64,000 nt of DNA from Fimenecus sp045602655 (lineage in GTDB: Bacteria > Bacillota > Clostridia > Oscillospirales > Acutalibacteraceae), in NCBI GenBank assembly GCA_045602655.1, contig JAZSBY010000014.1, forward strand, positions 1 to 64,000. The letters are read 5' to 3'. This document shows, in pieces, positions 16,451 through 25,215 of this stretch. Each line of letters opens with the position of its first letter. Position 1 is the first letter of the stretch. A program made the translations under genes and the position numbers. Below the pieces are notes generated by a model, which saw only the letters and a program-made list of their open reading frames with translations, ran no database searches and was not told where the DNA came from.

Positions 16451-18370
16451 TCAATATCTCCTTGCTTTATTTTTATTTTCTTCCTTCTCTGCGAAGGCAT
16501 TGTTTACTTTTTCATTCTTTGAAACAGACGGAACACCCGTATGCCACCAAGCACCGTAGCCGTCGGTCATTGACTTTGGAAGAACTTTAATGTCAATAAG
16601 TGTTGAAACAGTCTGTTTCTGTGAATCAATAAGAGCGAATTCCAATTCTTCCATTGTTTTTGCTGTGTATGTCTTACAACCATAAGCTGCAGCTGCCATG
16701 GCAAAGTCAATTGGAATAAGGTCACCTAAAAGTTCACCATTGTCATCTCTGTAACGGAACTCTGTTGCAAGATTACCGATGCCGTTTGACATCTGAAGAT
16801 TGTTAATACAACCGAAACCGCTGTTATCAAAAAGAAGAACATTGATTTTCTTGTTCTCTTGAATTGATGTAACAAGTTCAGAATGAAGCATTAAGTAACT
16901 ACCGTCACCACACATTGCATAGGATTCACATTCAGGATGAGCCATCTTACTACCCAATGCACCTGCGATTTCATAACCCATGCAGGAATAACCATATTCC
17001 ATATTGTATGAATAACGGCTGTCAGATGTCCACATTCTCTGAAGACATCCCGGAAGCGAACCTGCTGCACCTGTGCAAAGAGCATCTGCAGGAATGAGTT
17101 TACGGATAAGTGCAATAGCTGAGGTCTGTGTAATCACACCACCGATTTTTTCAACAAATTCAGGGATTGTCTTTTCATCACGAGCAGCGATAAGTGGCTT
17201 AAAATTCTCATCGTAGTTATAGTTTGCAAGGAATTCCATTTCCTTATCCCAACCGTCTTTAGCATCCTTAATTTCTGTTGTGTATGTTGATTTATAACCT
17301 GCTTTGCGAAGTTCATCACCTAAAGCGAGGATACCAAGCTTAGCATCTGCAACCATTTTAACTGCATCGAGTTTATAAGCATCAAAACGGGATGTGTTAA
17401 TTGTTACCATCTTAACATCGTCTTTGAAAAGTGATTTTGAAGCAGTTGTAAAGTCAGAGAAACGAGTACCGATACCGATTACCACATCCGCATCTTTTGC
17501 CATTACATTACCTGCTGAATTACCTGTAACACCAAGGCCACCAAGGTTATATTTGTCTGATGAAAGACAAGCAGTTTTACCACTCTGTGTTTCTGCGAAA
17601 GGAATGTTGAATTCTGCACAGAACTTTTCAAGAGTTTCGCCTGCTTCTGAATAACGAACACCGCCACCACAGATTACAAGAGGTTTTTTAGCGTTTTTAA
17701 CAACATCTACAACATCCTGGAGTTCTTCTGTTGCCACCGGCATACGAACAATTTTATGTACTCTCTTTGCGAAGAATGAATCGGGGTAATCATAGCTTTC
17801 ACCCTCAACATCCTGACAAAGACAAATTGCAACTGCACCTGCATTTGCTGTATCCGTCAATGCTCTCATAGCGTTCATCATCGCAGACATTAACTGTTCA
17901 GGACGACTGATTCTGTCCCAGTATCTTGTAACTGCCTTGTAAGCATCATTTGTTGTTGTTGCAAGTGAATTCTCCTGCTCAAACTGCTGAAGAACAGGGT
18001 CGGGCTGACGAGTTGAGAATGTGTCGGCAGGGAACAAAAGAAGTGGCACATTGTTAACAGTTGCAGTTGCTGCTGCAGTAATCATATTAGCAGCACCGGG
18101 ACCTATGGAAGATGCACAAGCGATAATCTTTCTTCTGTTGTTCATCTTTGCAAAGGCTGTTGCAACATGTGCCATACCCTGCTCATTTTTGCCCTGATAC
18201 ACCTTGAGTCCTCCCTTGTCAGAGTCAAGTGCTTCACCAAGTCCTAAAACAATACCGTGACCGAAAACCGTAAAAATTCCGTCAACGAACTTTGTTTCAA
18301 CACCGTCAAATGACACATACTGATTGTCAAGGAATTTAACAAGTGCCTGAGCCATTGTCATTTTTGCCAT
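16451..18370 (-). CDS. iolD: 3D-(3,5/4)-trihydroxycyclohexane-1,2-dione hydrolase
   Basis: The 639-residue protein is a thiamine-diphosphate enzyme of the acetolactate-synthase fold. The N-terminal Pyr domain contains FGHGIVLGLGEAL, and CASSIGPGAANMITAAATA is near residue 95. The central domain has CGGGVRYSEAG. The PP domain shows MCGDGSYLMLHSELVTSI with the distal Asn residues of the GDG-N-N motif at FDNSGFGCINN. IolD opens the inositol ring to 5-deoxy-glucuronate. ATG 18370 is preceded by GAGGTGAT. It lies downstream of iolB across a 214-bp structured spacer and directly abuts iolE. Confidence 0.95.
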   Translation of the reverse strand: MAKMTMAQALVKFLDNQYVSFDGVETKFVDGIFTVFGHGIVLGLGEALDSDKGGLKVYQGKNEQGMAHVATAFAKMNNRRKIIACASSIGPGAANMITAAATATVNNVPLLLFPADTFSTRQPDPVLQQFEQENSLATTTNDAYKAVTRYWDRISRPEQLMSAMMNAMRALTDTANAGAVAICLCQDVEGESYDYPDSFFAKRVHKIVRMPVATEELQDVVDVVKNAKKPLVICGGGVRYSEAGETLEKFCAEFNIPFAETQSGKTACLSSDKYNLGGLGVTGNSAGNVMAKDADVVIGIGTRFSDFTTASKSLFKDDVKMVTINTSRFDAYKLDAVKMVADAKLGILALGDELRKAGYKSTYTTEIKDAKDGWDKEMEFLANYNYDENFKPLIAARDEKTIPEFVEKIGGVITQTSAIALIRKLIPADALCTGAAGSLPGCLQRMWTSDSRYSYNMEYGYSCMGYEIAGALGSKMAHPECESYAMCGDGSYLMLHSELVTSIQENKKINVLLFDNSGFGCINNLQMSNGIGNLATEFRYRDDNGELLGDLIPIDFAMAAAAYGCKTYTAKTMEELEFALIDSQKQTVSTLIDIKVLPKSMTDGYGAWWHTGVPSVSKNEKVNNAFAEKEENKNKARRY

Positions 18371-18418
18371 AATATCACCTCTATAAAATATCCAATAACT
18401 TATATTTTTTATTATTTA

Positions 18419-18580
18419 GTAACTGCTGAATAAATTGTGGTATGCGAATTAACGAGATAAATTTTAAAGAAATTTGTTATTAAACCGTAGGTAATACTTT
18501 GTGTATTGCCGAGGATTTAGGGACAAATTTATAAAAAATTAGCCGTTAAGTCAAATGCCTAAAATTTATGAGGTAGTTAC
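18419..18580 (-). repeat. Large imperfect palindrome between iolB and iolD
   Basis: Ends GTAACT (18419-18424) and AGTTAC (18575-18580) are inverted. Nested arms AAATTTGT / ACAAATTT and ATAC / GTAT pair toward the centre. It starts 5 nt after the iolB stop. It has no U tract and no known family. It could be a transcript-processing or attenuating structure, or a decayed repeat. Confidence 0.45.
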
Positions 18581-18584
18581 CTTT

Positions 18585-19352
18585 TTATACATCAAGGAGC
18601 CACTTGTGCTCCGGAGCATCTATTCGTGTTTTAATCCAAGGGTCGCCATCAAGATGCCTAATCATCCACACATAGCACATTGAGTAGCCCGGCGCAGCAA
18701 CCTGCTGGTGTGTTTTCATTGGTGTGATACAAAGTACACCTTGGTCTTCAACTTTGTAGCAGTCATCACCATTAAAGCCTACACCAAATCCCTGTGGTTT
18801 ATCGAATTCATAATAATAAACTTCGGGTTGTGGATGATAATGTGGTGGATAACTTGACCAGCAACCCGGTTTATGGATAACCTCACCTAAAACCATATTT
18901 GAATATGGTGCATTTTCATAATCAAAGAGAGTCAGCACCTGACGGTGTGCAGTGCCGTTCCACTGGTCCTTGCCAAACTCCTGAAGAATTACATTTTCAG
19001 GGCTGTACCAGACGAAGCCGAAATCATTTTCATTATCTGTCTGCTGAATGAGAATTCTTGAATCTGCATTTGCAGTAACAGTAACTGTGTTATTCTTTGA
19101 AAAATGAACACAATATGGTCTGTCAGCAAACTGATTCTTTCTTTTTGCATTCACTGTTTTACCGTCAAAGTTATATGTTACATCACCTGAAAGCAAAAGA
19201 ATTGCAGTTTCGTTATTCTCGTCGCAGATTGTAACACTCTCACCTGTTTTGAGAATTTTTGTTTTGATGTTCATGAGCATATCAGCATTTTTGCCATTCA
19301 TCTCACAAAGGATTTTTTCGTTGTTTACATCAAATTTTGGATTTTCGTACAT
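18585..19352 (-). CDS. iolB: 5-deoxy-glucuronate isomerase
   Basis: The 255-residue protein is a double-cupin isomerase of the KduI/IolB family. Typical segments are ETAILLLSGDVTYNFDG, the metal-binding cupin GCWSSYPPHYHPQPEVYYYEFDK (His residues and Glu) and YVWMIRHLDGDPW near the end. IolB converts 5-deoxy-glucuronate to 2-deoxy-5-keto-D-gluconate, the substrate of IolC, in the cytosol. It is separated by 16 bp from the upstream SanA-like gene. ATG 19352 has CAGGTGAT upstream. Confidence 0.93.
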   Translation of the reverse strand: MYENPKFDVNNEKILCEMNGKNADMLMNIKTKILKTGESVTICDENNETAILLLSGDVTYNFDGKTVNAKRKNQFADRPYCVHFSKNNTVTVTANADSRILIQQTDNENDFGFVWYSPENVILQEFGKDQWNGTAHRQVLTLFDYENAPYSNMVLGEVIHKPGCWSSYPPHYHPQPEVYYYEFDKPQGFGVGFNGDDCYKVEDQGVLCITPMKTHQQVAAPGYSMCYVWMIRHLDGDPWIKTRIDAPEHKWLLDV

Positions 19353-19368
19353 ATTATCACCTGTCTGT

Positions 19369-20061
19369 TTATACTTTATCTTTATCGTCAGTTAACGAAC
19401 CGCTTGCACTTATTGGTATTGCCTCACCTAAATATGTTGGTTCGGGTTCTACTATACAATAAAAGAAATCTTTTACTCTTGCCAATGCCTCACGGACATC
19501 GTTGTGAATGGGATATTCCAATCTGTCAGCTGCGAAACCGTAAGCGTCAATTCCAAGCTTTCTCGCATTATAAACTGCACGATATAAATGATATTTTTGA
19601 GTGACAATTACCATTTTTTCAACTTGGAAGATATCTCTTGCTCTATACATTGATTCATAAGTTGAGAAACCTGCGTGGTCCATAAAGACATTGTCGGCAA
19701 GAACACCATTCTCTGTTGCAACCTCTTTCATTTTGTTGACTTCGTCATATTCTTTTCTGCCGTGGTCACCACTCATAAGCAGTTTTTCTGAACATCCTGT
19801 TTCGTAGGCTTTAAGACCAAAGTCGAGTCTTTCCTGGAGCATTGGTGACGGCTCACCATCCCAAAGACCTGCACCCAAAACCATTATGCAGTCAAAATTT
19901 TCATTTTTCAGGTCTTCTTCTGTTAAAATGTAGTCTCCGACATAAGAAATCATATAGGCGTTAATGCCCACAACGGCTACCCCACCGAGCAAACAAGCAC
20001 AAAGAATTGTAATTATTACCCCTTTTAATACTTTGTTTTTTAATAATTTCTTAATCATCAT
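19369..20061 (-). CDS. SanA/YdcF-like DUF218 membrane-anchored protein
   Basis: About 230 residues with one N-terminal membrane segment (about 13-35), then the DUF218/ElyC/SanA domain: CIMVLGAGLWDGEPSPMLQERLDFGLKAYETG, LLMSGDHG and KMVIVTQKYHLYRAVYNARKLG. Relatives affect envelope integrity or peptidoglycan precursor handling, and the reaction is unknown. ATG 20061 or 20058 is preferred to an upstream GTG at 20067 because of the GGTGA site. It is odd that this gene lies inside the iol operon, between iolC and iolB, and it may not be part of inositol metabolism. Confidence 0.8.
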   Translation of the reverse strand: MMIKKLLKNKVLKGVIITILCACLLGGVAVVGINAYMISYVGDYILTEEDLKNENFDCIMVLGAGLWDGEPSPMLQERLDFGLKAYETGCSEKLLMSGDHGRKEYDEVNKMKEVATENGVLADNVFMDHAGFSTYESMYRARDIFQVEKMVIVTQKYHLYRAVYNARKLGIDAYGFAADRLEYPIHNDVREALARVKDFFYCIVEPEPTYLGEAIPISASGSLTDDKDKV

Positions 20062-20115
20062 ATTCACCGATTTAATTAAAACAATTTCTAATGGAACACA
20101 TTATTTTTGAGCAGA

Positions 20116-20194
20116 TTTTTCGTAAGACAATGTTGCCGAGGTGAAGTTGTATCGGGTATACCACGAACCGAAAGCAACGAAGTATTACGGAAAA
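20116..20194 (-). repeat. Structured intergenic repeat, copy 2 (3' of iolC)
   Basis: The element begins 14 nt after the iolC stop. Outer arms TTTTTCGTAA (20116-20125) and TTACGGAAAA (20185-20194) pair at 9 of 10 positions. Inner stem GTTGC (20132-20136) pairs with GCAAC (20174-20178). The central part matches copy 3 closely, including GGTATACC. Confidence 0.75.
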
Positions 20195-20208
20195 GATGCC
20201 AAAAAGAA

Positions 20209-21225
20209 TCAAGCACGAGCTATCATTTCGCCATATTCTTCTTTTTCTTTTTTGATAAATTCTTTAACAGCATCAACTGTTGGCATATCCTGTGAGCAAG
20301 CGTGACTTGCTACAAGCATAGCAGCAGAAGCAGAACCGAATTCAAGTGCATCAATAATCTCCCAGCCTTCAAAAATACCGTAAAGGAACGCACTTGCATA
20401 TCCGTCGCCACCACCGAAGGATTTAAGAAGTTTTACCGGGAATGGCTTGATTGAATAACTTTCTCCATCATTTGTATATGCTGTTGAGCCTTCTTTTCCG
20501 TGTTTGATGATTACTATTTTAGCATTCTGTGAGTGCCAGTATGCTGCAGACTCTTTGTCAGTCATACCAACCTTGATGAATTTCTCTGTAAGGTCATATT
20601 CTTCACGAGAACCAAGAATAATGTCAGCTTCACGAGCAACTGAAGAATAGTAAATTGCGATTTCATCACTATTTTTCCAGTTGTATGCACGATAGTCAAT
20701 GTCAAAAATTACAGGCACTCCGTTTTTCTTTGCCAATGCAACTGCTTTGAGAGCTGCTTCTCTTGACGGACTCTCTGCAAGGGCAGTACCGGAAATGAGA
20801 ATTGCCTTTGCTTTGTTAATATATTCTTCGTCAATGTCAGCAACATCTAATTTGAGGTCTGCAGCCTCGTTACGATACATAACGATTGAGCTTTCTGTTT
20901 CAGACTTGATTTCTGTAAATGTAAGTCCGATTTTTTCGCCATTTTCGCAACGCTTGATATGAGAAATATCAATGCCCTCATTTGCAAAATAATCAGTCAC
21001 GAATGTGCCGAGTTGGTCATCAGAAACTCTTGCAAAAAAACCGCATTTTTTTCCAAGACGAGCAAGACCAACTGCAATATTTGCAGGTGAGCCACCTAAA
21101 TATCTTTTAAATGTTGTGCTTTCATTAAGTGGACAATAATAGTCAACAGGGTTTAAGTCAACTGCCACTCTGCCTAAAAGGATTAAGTCAAATTCTTTGT
21201 TGTTGTCAAATTCAATGTATTTCAT
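20209..21225 (-). CDS. iolC: 5-dehydro-2-deoxygluconokinase
   Basis: The start is ATG 21225 (MKYIEFDNNKEF), since the GGAGAG site is too close to an ATG at 21231. The 338-residue PfkB-family kinase shows FDLILLGRVAVDLNP, YLGGSPANIAVGLARLGKKCGF near residue 45, FDIDYRAYNW about 165, and the catalytic Asp region KSFGGGDGYASAFLYG near 265. The usual GAGD anion hole is GGGD here. IolC phosphorylates 2-deoxy-5-keto-D-gluconate at C6 with ATP. It lies 2 nt after iolJ, which fits the pathway order. Confidence 0.92.
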   Translation of the reverse strand: MKYIEFDNNKEFDLILLGRVAVDLNPVDYYCPLNESTTFKRYLGGSPANIAVGLARLGKKCGFFARVSDDQLGTFVTDYFANEGIDISHIKRCENGEKIGLTFTEIKSETESSIVMYRNEAADLKLDVADIDEEYINKAKAILISGTALAESPSREAALKAVALAKKNGVPVIFDIDYRAYNWKNSDEIAIYYSSVAREADIILGSREEYDLTEKFIKVGMTDKESAAYWHSQNAKIVIIKHGKEGSTAYTNDGESYSIKPFPVKLLKSFGGGDGYASAFLYGIFEGWEIIDALEFGSASAAMLVASHACSQDMPTVDAVKEFIKKEKEEYGEMIARA

Positions 21226-21227
21226 AA

Positions 21228-22070
21228 TCATCTCTCCATAAAACTGAATACTTTAATATGCCTTTTAACATTTTCATAAACGCCAAGTGATTCCTGTTTG
21301 CTTAGGTCAAAATAGTTTGCCTTTTCAACTGTTTTGCAATATTCAAGAGCATATCTTGCGAGATTATCAAAACTTGCTGTGGCAATATTCACCTTGCGTA
21401 CACCAAGCATAATTGCCTGCTGGAACATTTCATCTGTAATTCCTGTTCCACCGTGAAGAACAAGTGGTGTTTCAACCATTTTGCTAATGTCGTCAAGGAC
21501 ATCAAAACGCAGATTCGGAAGCACCGGATAATTCCCGTGGGCATTACCGATTGCAACTGCTAATGCGTCAACTCCTGTTTCATCACAGAAAAGTTTTGCA
21601 TCGTCCGGATTGGTGCAAAGAACTTCGTGAGCTGCACCATCACCCTCGTTACCACCTACTACACCGAGTTCAGCCTCCACTGTTGCACCGTATTTGTCAG
21701 CCATTTCACGGACAATTTTTACAGCCTTGATGTTTTCTTCAAGTGGTAAGGTTGAGCCATCAAACATAACGGAAGTGAAGCCCATTTCCAATGCCTTTTG
21801 CACTGTTTCAATTTTCAAACCGTGGTCAAGGTGGACGGCGATATCAATCTTTGAATTCTTTGCCGCCGAAATCATCATTGGACCCATAAGTTCAAGGGGC
21901 GAATTTTTAAGACGGCATTCAGCAATCTGCAAGATTATTGGTGTGTTAAGCTCCTCTGCAGCAGCAACTGCACCCATAACCATCTCCATATTGCCAACAC
22001 TGAAGGCACCTACGGCGATATTGTTTTTCCGGGCATTTTCGAGGAGTTTTTTCATTGGTACCAAAGCCAA
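21228..22070 (-). CDS. iolJ: 6-phospho-5-dehydro-2-deoxy-D-gluconate aldolase (class II aldolase)
   Basis: I take the TTG at 22070 (MALVPMKKLLENARKN, GGAG nine bases upstream), which reproduces the normal family N-terminus. The in-frame TTG at 22085 adds unlikely residues. The 280-residue class II aldolase has zinc ligands in VHLDHGLK, AIGNAHGNYP and LVLHGGTG, and the phosphate loop GVRKVNIATA. IolJ splits DKGP into DHAP and malonate semialdehyde. A fructose-bisphosphate aldolase role is possible by sequence alone, but the place just upstream of iolC makes IolJ far more likely. It is the first gene of the iol transcript. Confidence 0.9.
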   Translation of the reverse strand: MALVPMKKLLENARKNNIAVGAFSVGNMEMVMGAVAAAEELNTPIILQIAECRLKNSPLELMGPMMISAAKNSKIDIAVHLDHGLKIETVQKALEMGFTSVMFDGSTLPLEENIKAVKIVREMADKYGATVEAELGVVGGNEGDGAAHEVLCTNPDDAKLFCDETGVDALAVAIGNAHGNYPVLPNLRFDVLDDISKMVETPLVLHGGTGITDEMFQQAIMLGVRKVNIATASFDNLARYALEYCKTVEKANYFDLSKQESLGVYENVKRHIKVFSFMER

Positions 22071-22107
22071 AACAACCCACTCCAATCCATTTTATTATAA
22101 TCAATTC

Positions 22108-22136
22108 ATTGTAACACTTTACACGCACAAAATCAA
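22108..22136 (-). promoter_or_regulatory. Promoter of the inositol operon
   Basis: On the minus strand TTGATT (22131-22136) and TACAAT (22108-22113) are 17 bases apart. A TATAAT closer to the gene lacks a good -35. No iolR gene or operator is recognisable in the window. Confidence 0.5.
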
Positions 22137-22181
22137 TGTTTTATAGGTAAAAAATAGCATTATTTTTCTGTATATAATTAC

Positions 22182-22221
22182 AAAAAAACAGTCCGCCAAC
22201 CACTACGGTCAACGGACTGTT
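22182..22221 (-). terminator. Terminator of the DUF5058-partner transcript
   Basis: AACAGTCCG (22187-22195) pairs with CGGACTGTT (22213-22221), followed by T7 on the minus strand. It separates the membrane-gene pair from the iol promoter. A second weaker inverted repeat (CGGTAACC / GGGTTACG) lies at about 22238-22269. Confidence 0.8.
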
Positions 22222-22281
22222 GAATACATTCTTTACGGTAACCGCTGATTAAATCGGGTTACGATTATCAACGGCTACTTT

Positions 22282-22956
22282 TTACTTAACCCACTTAAGC
22301 TTCCACATTGCAAAAGCACCAACAACAGATGCTACAATACCCGGGAAGAGAAGAGTTCCTGCATCCAATCCCGGAGCTACAAGCAAGATGCCAAGCATAA
22401 CAAGAATCGGAAAAACAGATATTTTCCAATGCTTTGAGAAATAGCCTGCTGCCAACGCACCAAAAAGTGCCGGTTGAACCTGCTTGAATGCCGGCATTAA
22501 AAGCTCGCTGTTTGTAAATGATGATAAGAAAGGCTTGAACACTAACACGCCAACTGCAATAATAGCAGTTGTAACGATAGAAGATGTTGCAATAGCAATT
22601 GTTGAAATCACTTCACCTTCCTCTGAATTTGCCTTAACCTTTGCACCCTCCATAGCACTTATTGCACAGGGAAGTTTAAGGTTTGTGATATTTCCTGTTA
22701 CGAAAGAAAGATATGTACCACCTGCACCCAGCATCGGTGTGTACACCAAAACCTCAATAACTGCAAGTGACCAATAAAGAGGAATAAGTTTCAAAAGTCC
22801 GCTCATAACGCCACTAAAGGATGGCCACACATTCAAGTACAAGCAAATCGAAAGCGGGAACATAATAAGTACACAAAGAGCAGTAATGCTTGAAATTCTA
22901 CCCCAAGTATGGACACGGTCAAAATATGTTCTCTCTGTTTTGTTAGCTTTCTTCAT
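22282..22956 (-). CDS. Polytopic membrane protein, partner of the DUF5058 gene
   Basis: The start is ATG 22956, with GGAGGGG seven bases upstream and 1 nt after the preceding stop. The 224-residue protein has about six membrane segments. The conserved-looking loop LGAGGTYLSFVTGNITNLKLPCAISAMEG (between segments 2 and 3) suggests a substrate or helix-packing region. I recognise it as the small membrane protein that accompanies DUF5058 proteins. No transport experiment is known to me. It is probably the second half of a two-subunit secondary transporter. Confidence 0.6.
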   Translation of the reverse strand: MKKANKTERTYFDRVHTWGRISSITALCVLIMFPLSICLYLNVWPSFSGVMSGLLKLIPLYWSLAVIEVLVYTPMLGAGGTYLSFVTGNITNLKLPCAISAMEGAKVKANSEEGEVISTIAIATSSIVTTAIIAVGVLVFKPFLSSFTNSELLMPAFKQVQPALFGALAAGYFSKHWKISVFPILVMLGILLVAPGLDAGTLLFPGIVASVVGAFAMWKLKWVK

Positions 22957-22957
22957 A

Positions 22958-23779
22958 TTAACCCCTCCATTCCAAGATAGCGATTTCAGGTGGCAACACA
23001 TTGTATGCAACTACTGCAACCACCATTGCGACAATCATACCAATAGGCATAACAAATGGTTCAAGCCATGTAAGTTTAAACTTCTTTGCAATATACTCCA
23101 AAATCAGTGATGCACCAACGGCAACAACTAAAGTAATTACAGATAATACACCGGCACCATCGCCAAAAGTTTCAGGCTTTCCCTTACCTGCAATAGCACG
23201 TGCCACAAAAGCACCGATAAGACCAATGAATACAGCAGGGGTTAATAGGTCAATAAAGCCTGCGATACCGCCTGACTTTTTCTCTTTCTTTTCGCCTGTC
23301 TCTGCCTGTGTTTCATCTTTCTTGCCCAAATTAAGCATCTTTTTATGTAGTGGTTTTGCAACGAAAGGTAAAATAACAAGTGAGAAACAAATACCAAGAG
23401 TCATAACCCATGCAACTCCGGCAAAAATGGCCGGATCAGTAATTGTTGATGAGATACCACCCTCTTGTCCCAATGCACTCATAGCATCACCCGCTGCCTT
23501 TGTTTCATACAACAAATTGCCAAGAACGGATAACCTTACCCAGGGAATAACCAATCCTAATGACGGAGCTAACACTATAACTGTAGCAAGAACCGACAAT
23601 GCTGAAGGTATTGTAAAAACGGCACTTGATGTAACAGCATCTCGCAATTTTTTCTTGTCAATTCCTAATTTTTTCCCCTGTTTCCAAGCTTTTACAAGGA
23701 AGAAAACGGATTGAGCAAGAACGAATGCAATGACTCCGCCTGCAATCAAGTACAAGCCTGTACTTTCTTTAAAGTCCAT
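22958..23779 (-). CDS. DUF5058-family membrane protein (putative transporter subunit)
   Basis: I use ATG 23779 (MDFKESTGLYL), because the AGGAG site abuts the ATG at 23788. The 273-residue protein has about seven membrane segments, with a charged cytosolic loop rich in Lys and Glu near residues 150-165. FVLAQSVFFLVKAWKQGKKLGI at the start, then SAVFTIPSALSVL and GLVIPWVRLSVLGNLLYE, are typical of DUF5058. It is coupled to the 22956 gene. Its position upstream of the iol operon, which has no obvious inositol importer here, hints at solute uptake. That is inference. Confidence 0.65.
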   Translation of the reverse strand: MDFKESTGLYLIAGGVIAFVLAQSVFFLVKAWKQGKKLGIDKKKLRDAVTSSAVFTIPSALSVLATVIVLAPSLGLVIPWVRLSVLGNLLYETKAAGDAMSALGQEGGISSTITDPAIFAGVAWVMTLGICFSLVILPFVAKPLHKKMLNLGKKDETQAETGEKKEKKSGGIAGFIDLLTPAVFIGLIGAFVARAIAGKGKPETFGDGAGVLSVITLVVAVGASLILEYIAKKFKLTWLEPFVMPIGMIVAMVVAVVAYNVLPPEIAILEWRG

Positions 23780-23851
23780 ATCTTTCATCTCCTAAAACTA
23801 ATATAGATATATTAAATCATTTTTTTAGTCCAAAATCAACAAGTATTTTTT

Positions 23852-25015
23852 CTAACTGAATTTTTCTTCCTTTTCTTCCACACTTTTCATTAAATCAGTT
23901 AGCTCGTCATAAAAATTACGGGTAAATTTTTTGCTGACAAACAATCCGATAGGAGTACCGTGGTCACCCTTTGCTACTTCCATAATGTTCCATATTCCTT
24001 TTTTGTAGTTTTTATCAAAAGGAATTCCGGGCTCATCCGGTGGATTCCCTGCTGCCGACACATTTACAAGACCATCATTTCCGTTCCCTACAAACACACC
24101 GTTTTTATGAGAATATTTCATCATAATATACGCAGAATACCTGAGTCCAATAAAATGAGTATGGGTTATTGCATCTCTCTGCTTTTTCTCGTTGTATTCC
24201 ATAGCATTGAACGAATATGAAAAATAGTAAATATCGGGCACAATCTCTATTCTTTCATTTGTTTTTCTTATTCCCTCGGGGGACAAATCATAAATTATAT
24301 TGTCGTTTGAATCAATGAGATTCTTTTTTGCTTCTTTTTTTGGCCCTGCGTCCCTTTTTCCGGGTGTATTTGTCAACCCAAAGTGTTCAAGCTTGAAATC
24401 AAGGAATTTTCCATTTAGCGGCGAACGGCCAAATGTACCCGTATAACTTGTCATGCCCCTATTGATAATAGATATATAGTTTTTTTCTTCAAAAGCTTTG
24501 TAAGTATCGATGTCCCCTAAAGGAGAACAGAGAGTTGTAACACTTGACACAAGATACCCCTTGCCTCCTTTGAAAAGGTCGGAGACCTCTTCGCCACTGG
24601 CTTCAACCTCTTCGGGTGCTCCATATTCAAGCAAATGACAAAGCATACGGATACAAGTCCCACCAAAACTATGTCCTACAAGGTGAATCTTTTTTTCTTT
24701 GCTCCAATTTTCAAAAATTTTCTTTTCAAATCTTCGTCCATACTGTTTGTGGTTGTGTTTTCCTGAGTGAACTTTTCCGTAATCCACCTGTGTTCCCATA
24801 AGCTGTGCATACAATTCACAAGCCTGGTCCCAGGCACTTGAAACAGGTCCTACTGAAACAGAATAGCATTCAACATCCTTGCTTCTTAAATATTTTGTAA
24901 TACTGCCACAGGTACCACCCCAATATGAAATGATTTTGTTAAACGTAACATCCTCACCCCAGCCGAACATTCCGTGAATAAAGATAACAGGATATTTCAA
25001 CTTGCTCGTTGTCAT
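23852..25015 (-). CDS. Triacylglycerol-lipase-like alpha/beta hydrolase
   Basis: The 387-residue protein resembles family I.5 / staphylococcal-type lipases. PVIFIHGMFGWGED (9-22) gives the oxyanion-hole region. Ser116 sits in HLVGHSFGGT. An Asp lies in GNGNDGLVNVSAAG (about 325), and a His in GDHGTPIGLF (about 360). No signal peptide is visible, so it may act inside the cell or leave by another route. A 72-bp gap separates it from the downstream DUF5058 gene on the same strand, and no terminator is seen between them. Ester substrate unknown. Confidence 0.8.
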   Translation of the reverse strand: MTTSKLKYPVIFIHGMFGWGEDVTFNKIISYWGGTCGSITKYLRSKDVECYSVSVGPVSSAWDQACELYAQLMGTQVDYGKVHSGKHNHKQYGRRFEKKIFENWSKEKKIHLVGHSFGGTCIRMLCHLLEYGAPEEVEASGEEVSDLFKGGKGYLVSSVTTLCSPLGDIDTYKAFEEKNYISIINRGMTSYTGTFGRSPLNGKFLDFKLEHFGLTNTPGKRDAGPKKEAKKNLIDSNDNIIYDLSPEGIRKTNERIEIVPDIYYFSYSFNAMEYNEKKQRDAITHTHFIGLRYSAYIMMKYSHKNGVFVGNGNDGLVNVSAAGNPPDEPGIPFDKNYKKGIWNIMEVAKGDHGTPIGLFVSKKFTRNFYDELTDLMKSVEEKEEKFS

Positions 25016-25088
25016 TTTCTCACCTCTTTAGTAACCTCTGAAAACTGTGACTATGATTGTTCAGCAGTCACTTTAAAAACCACTTATA

Positions 25089-25117
25089 ATTTTATCCTTT
25101 TTGCCTGAAAAATACAA
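25089..25117 (-). promoter_or_regulatory. Promoter of the lipase/DUF5058 transcript
   Basis: On the minus strand TTGTAT (25112-25117) and TAAAAT (25089-25094) are 17 bases apart, 74 bases upstream of the lipase start. Confidence 0.45.
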
Positions 25118-25152
25118 GCGTATATAAAATTTTAGTGGTTTAAATTTCCATA

Positions 25153-25181
25153 TTGACAAAATTAAGAAAATACTATAAAAT
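25153..25181 (+). promoter_or_regulatory. Promoter of the leuAB operon
   Basis: TTGACA (25153-25158) and TAAAAT (25176-25181) are 17 bases apart, about 35 bases upstream of the T-box leader. Confidence 0.65.
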
Positions 25182-25215
25182 ATAACACAATCAATTTAAT
25201 AGCCCCTATCAAAAA

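Noticed and set aside
21694..22146. 150-residue plus-strand ORF opposite iolJ
   Set aside because: iolJ has complete aldolase motifs. The opposite frame has no ribosome site and no recognisable domain.
22238..22269. Second terminator next to the DUF5058 partner gene
   Set aside because: The inverted repeat CGGTAACC/GGGTTACG has a 16-nt loop, a mismatch and no T run.
23001..23714. 237-residue plus-strand ORF
   Set aside because: It is antisense to the DUF5058-like gene, with repetitive Thr/Pro/Ala content typical of the complement of membrane-protein codons.
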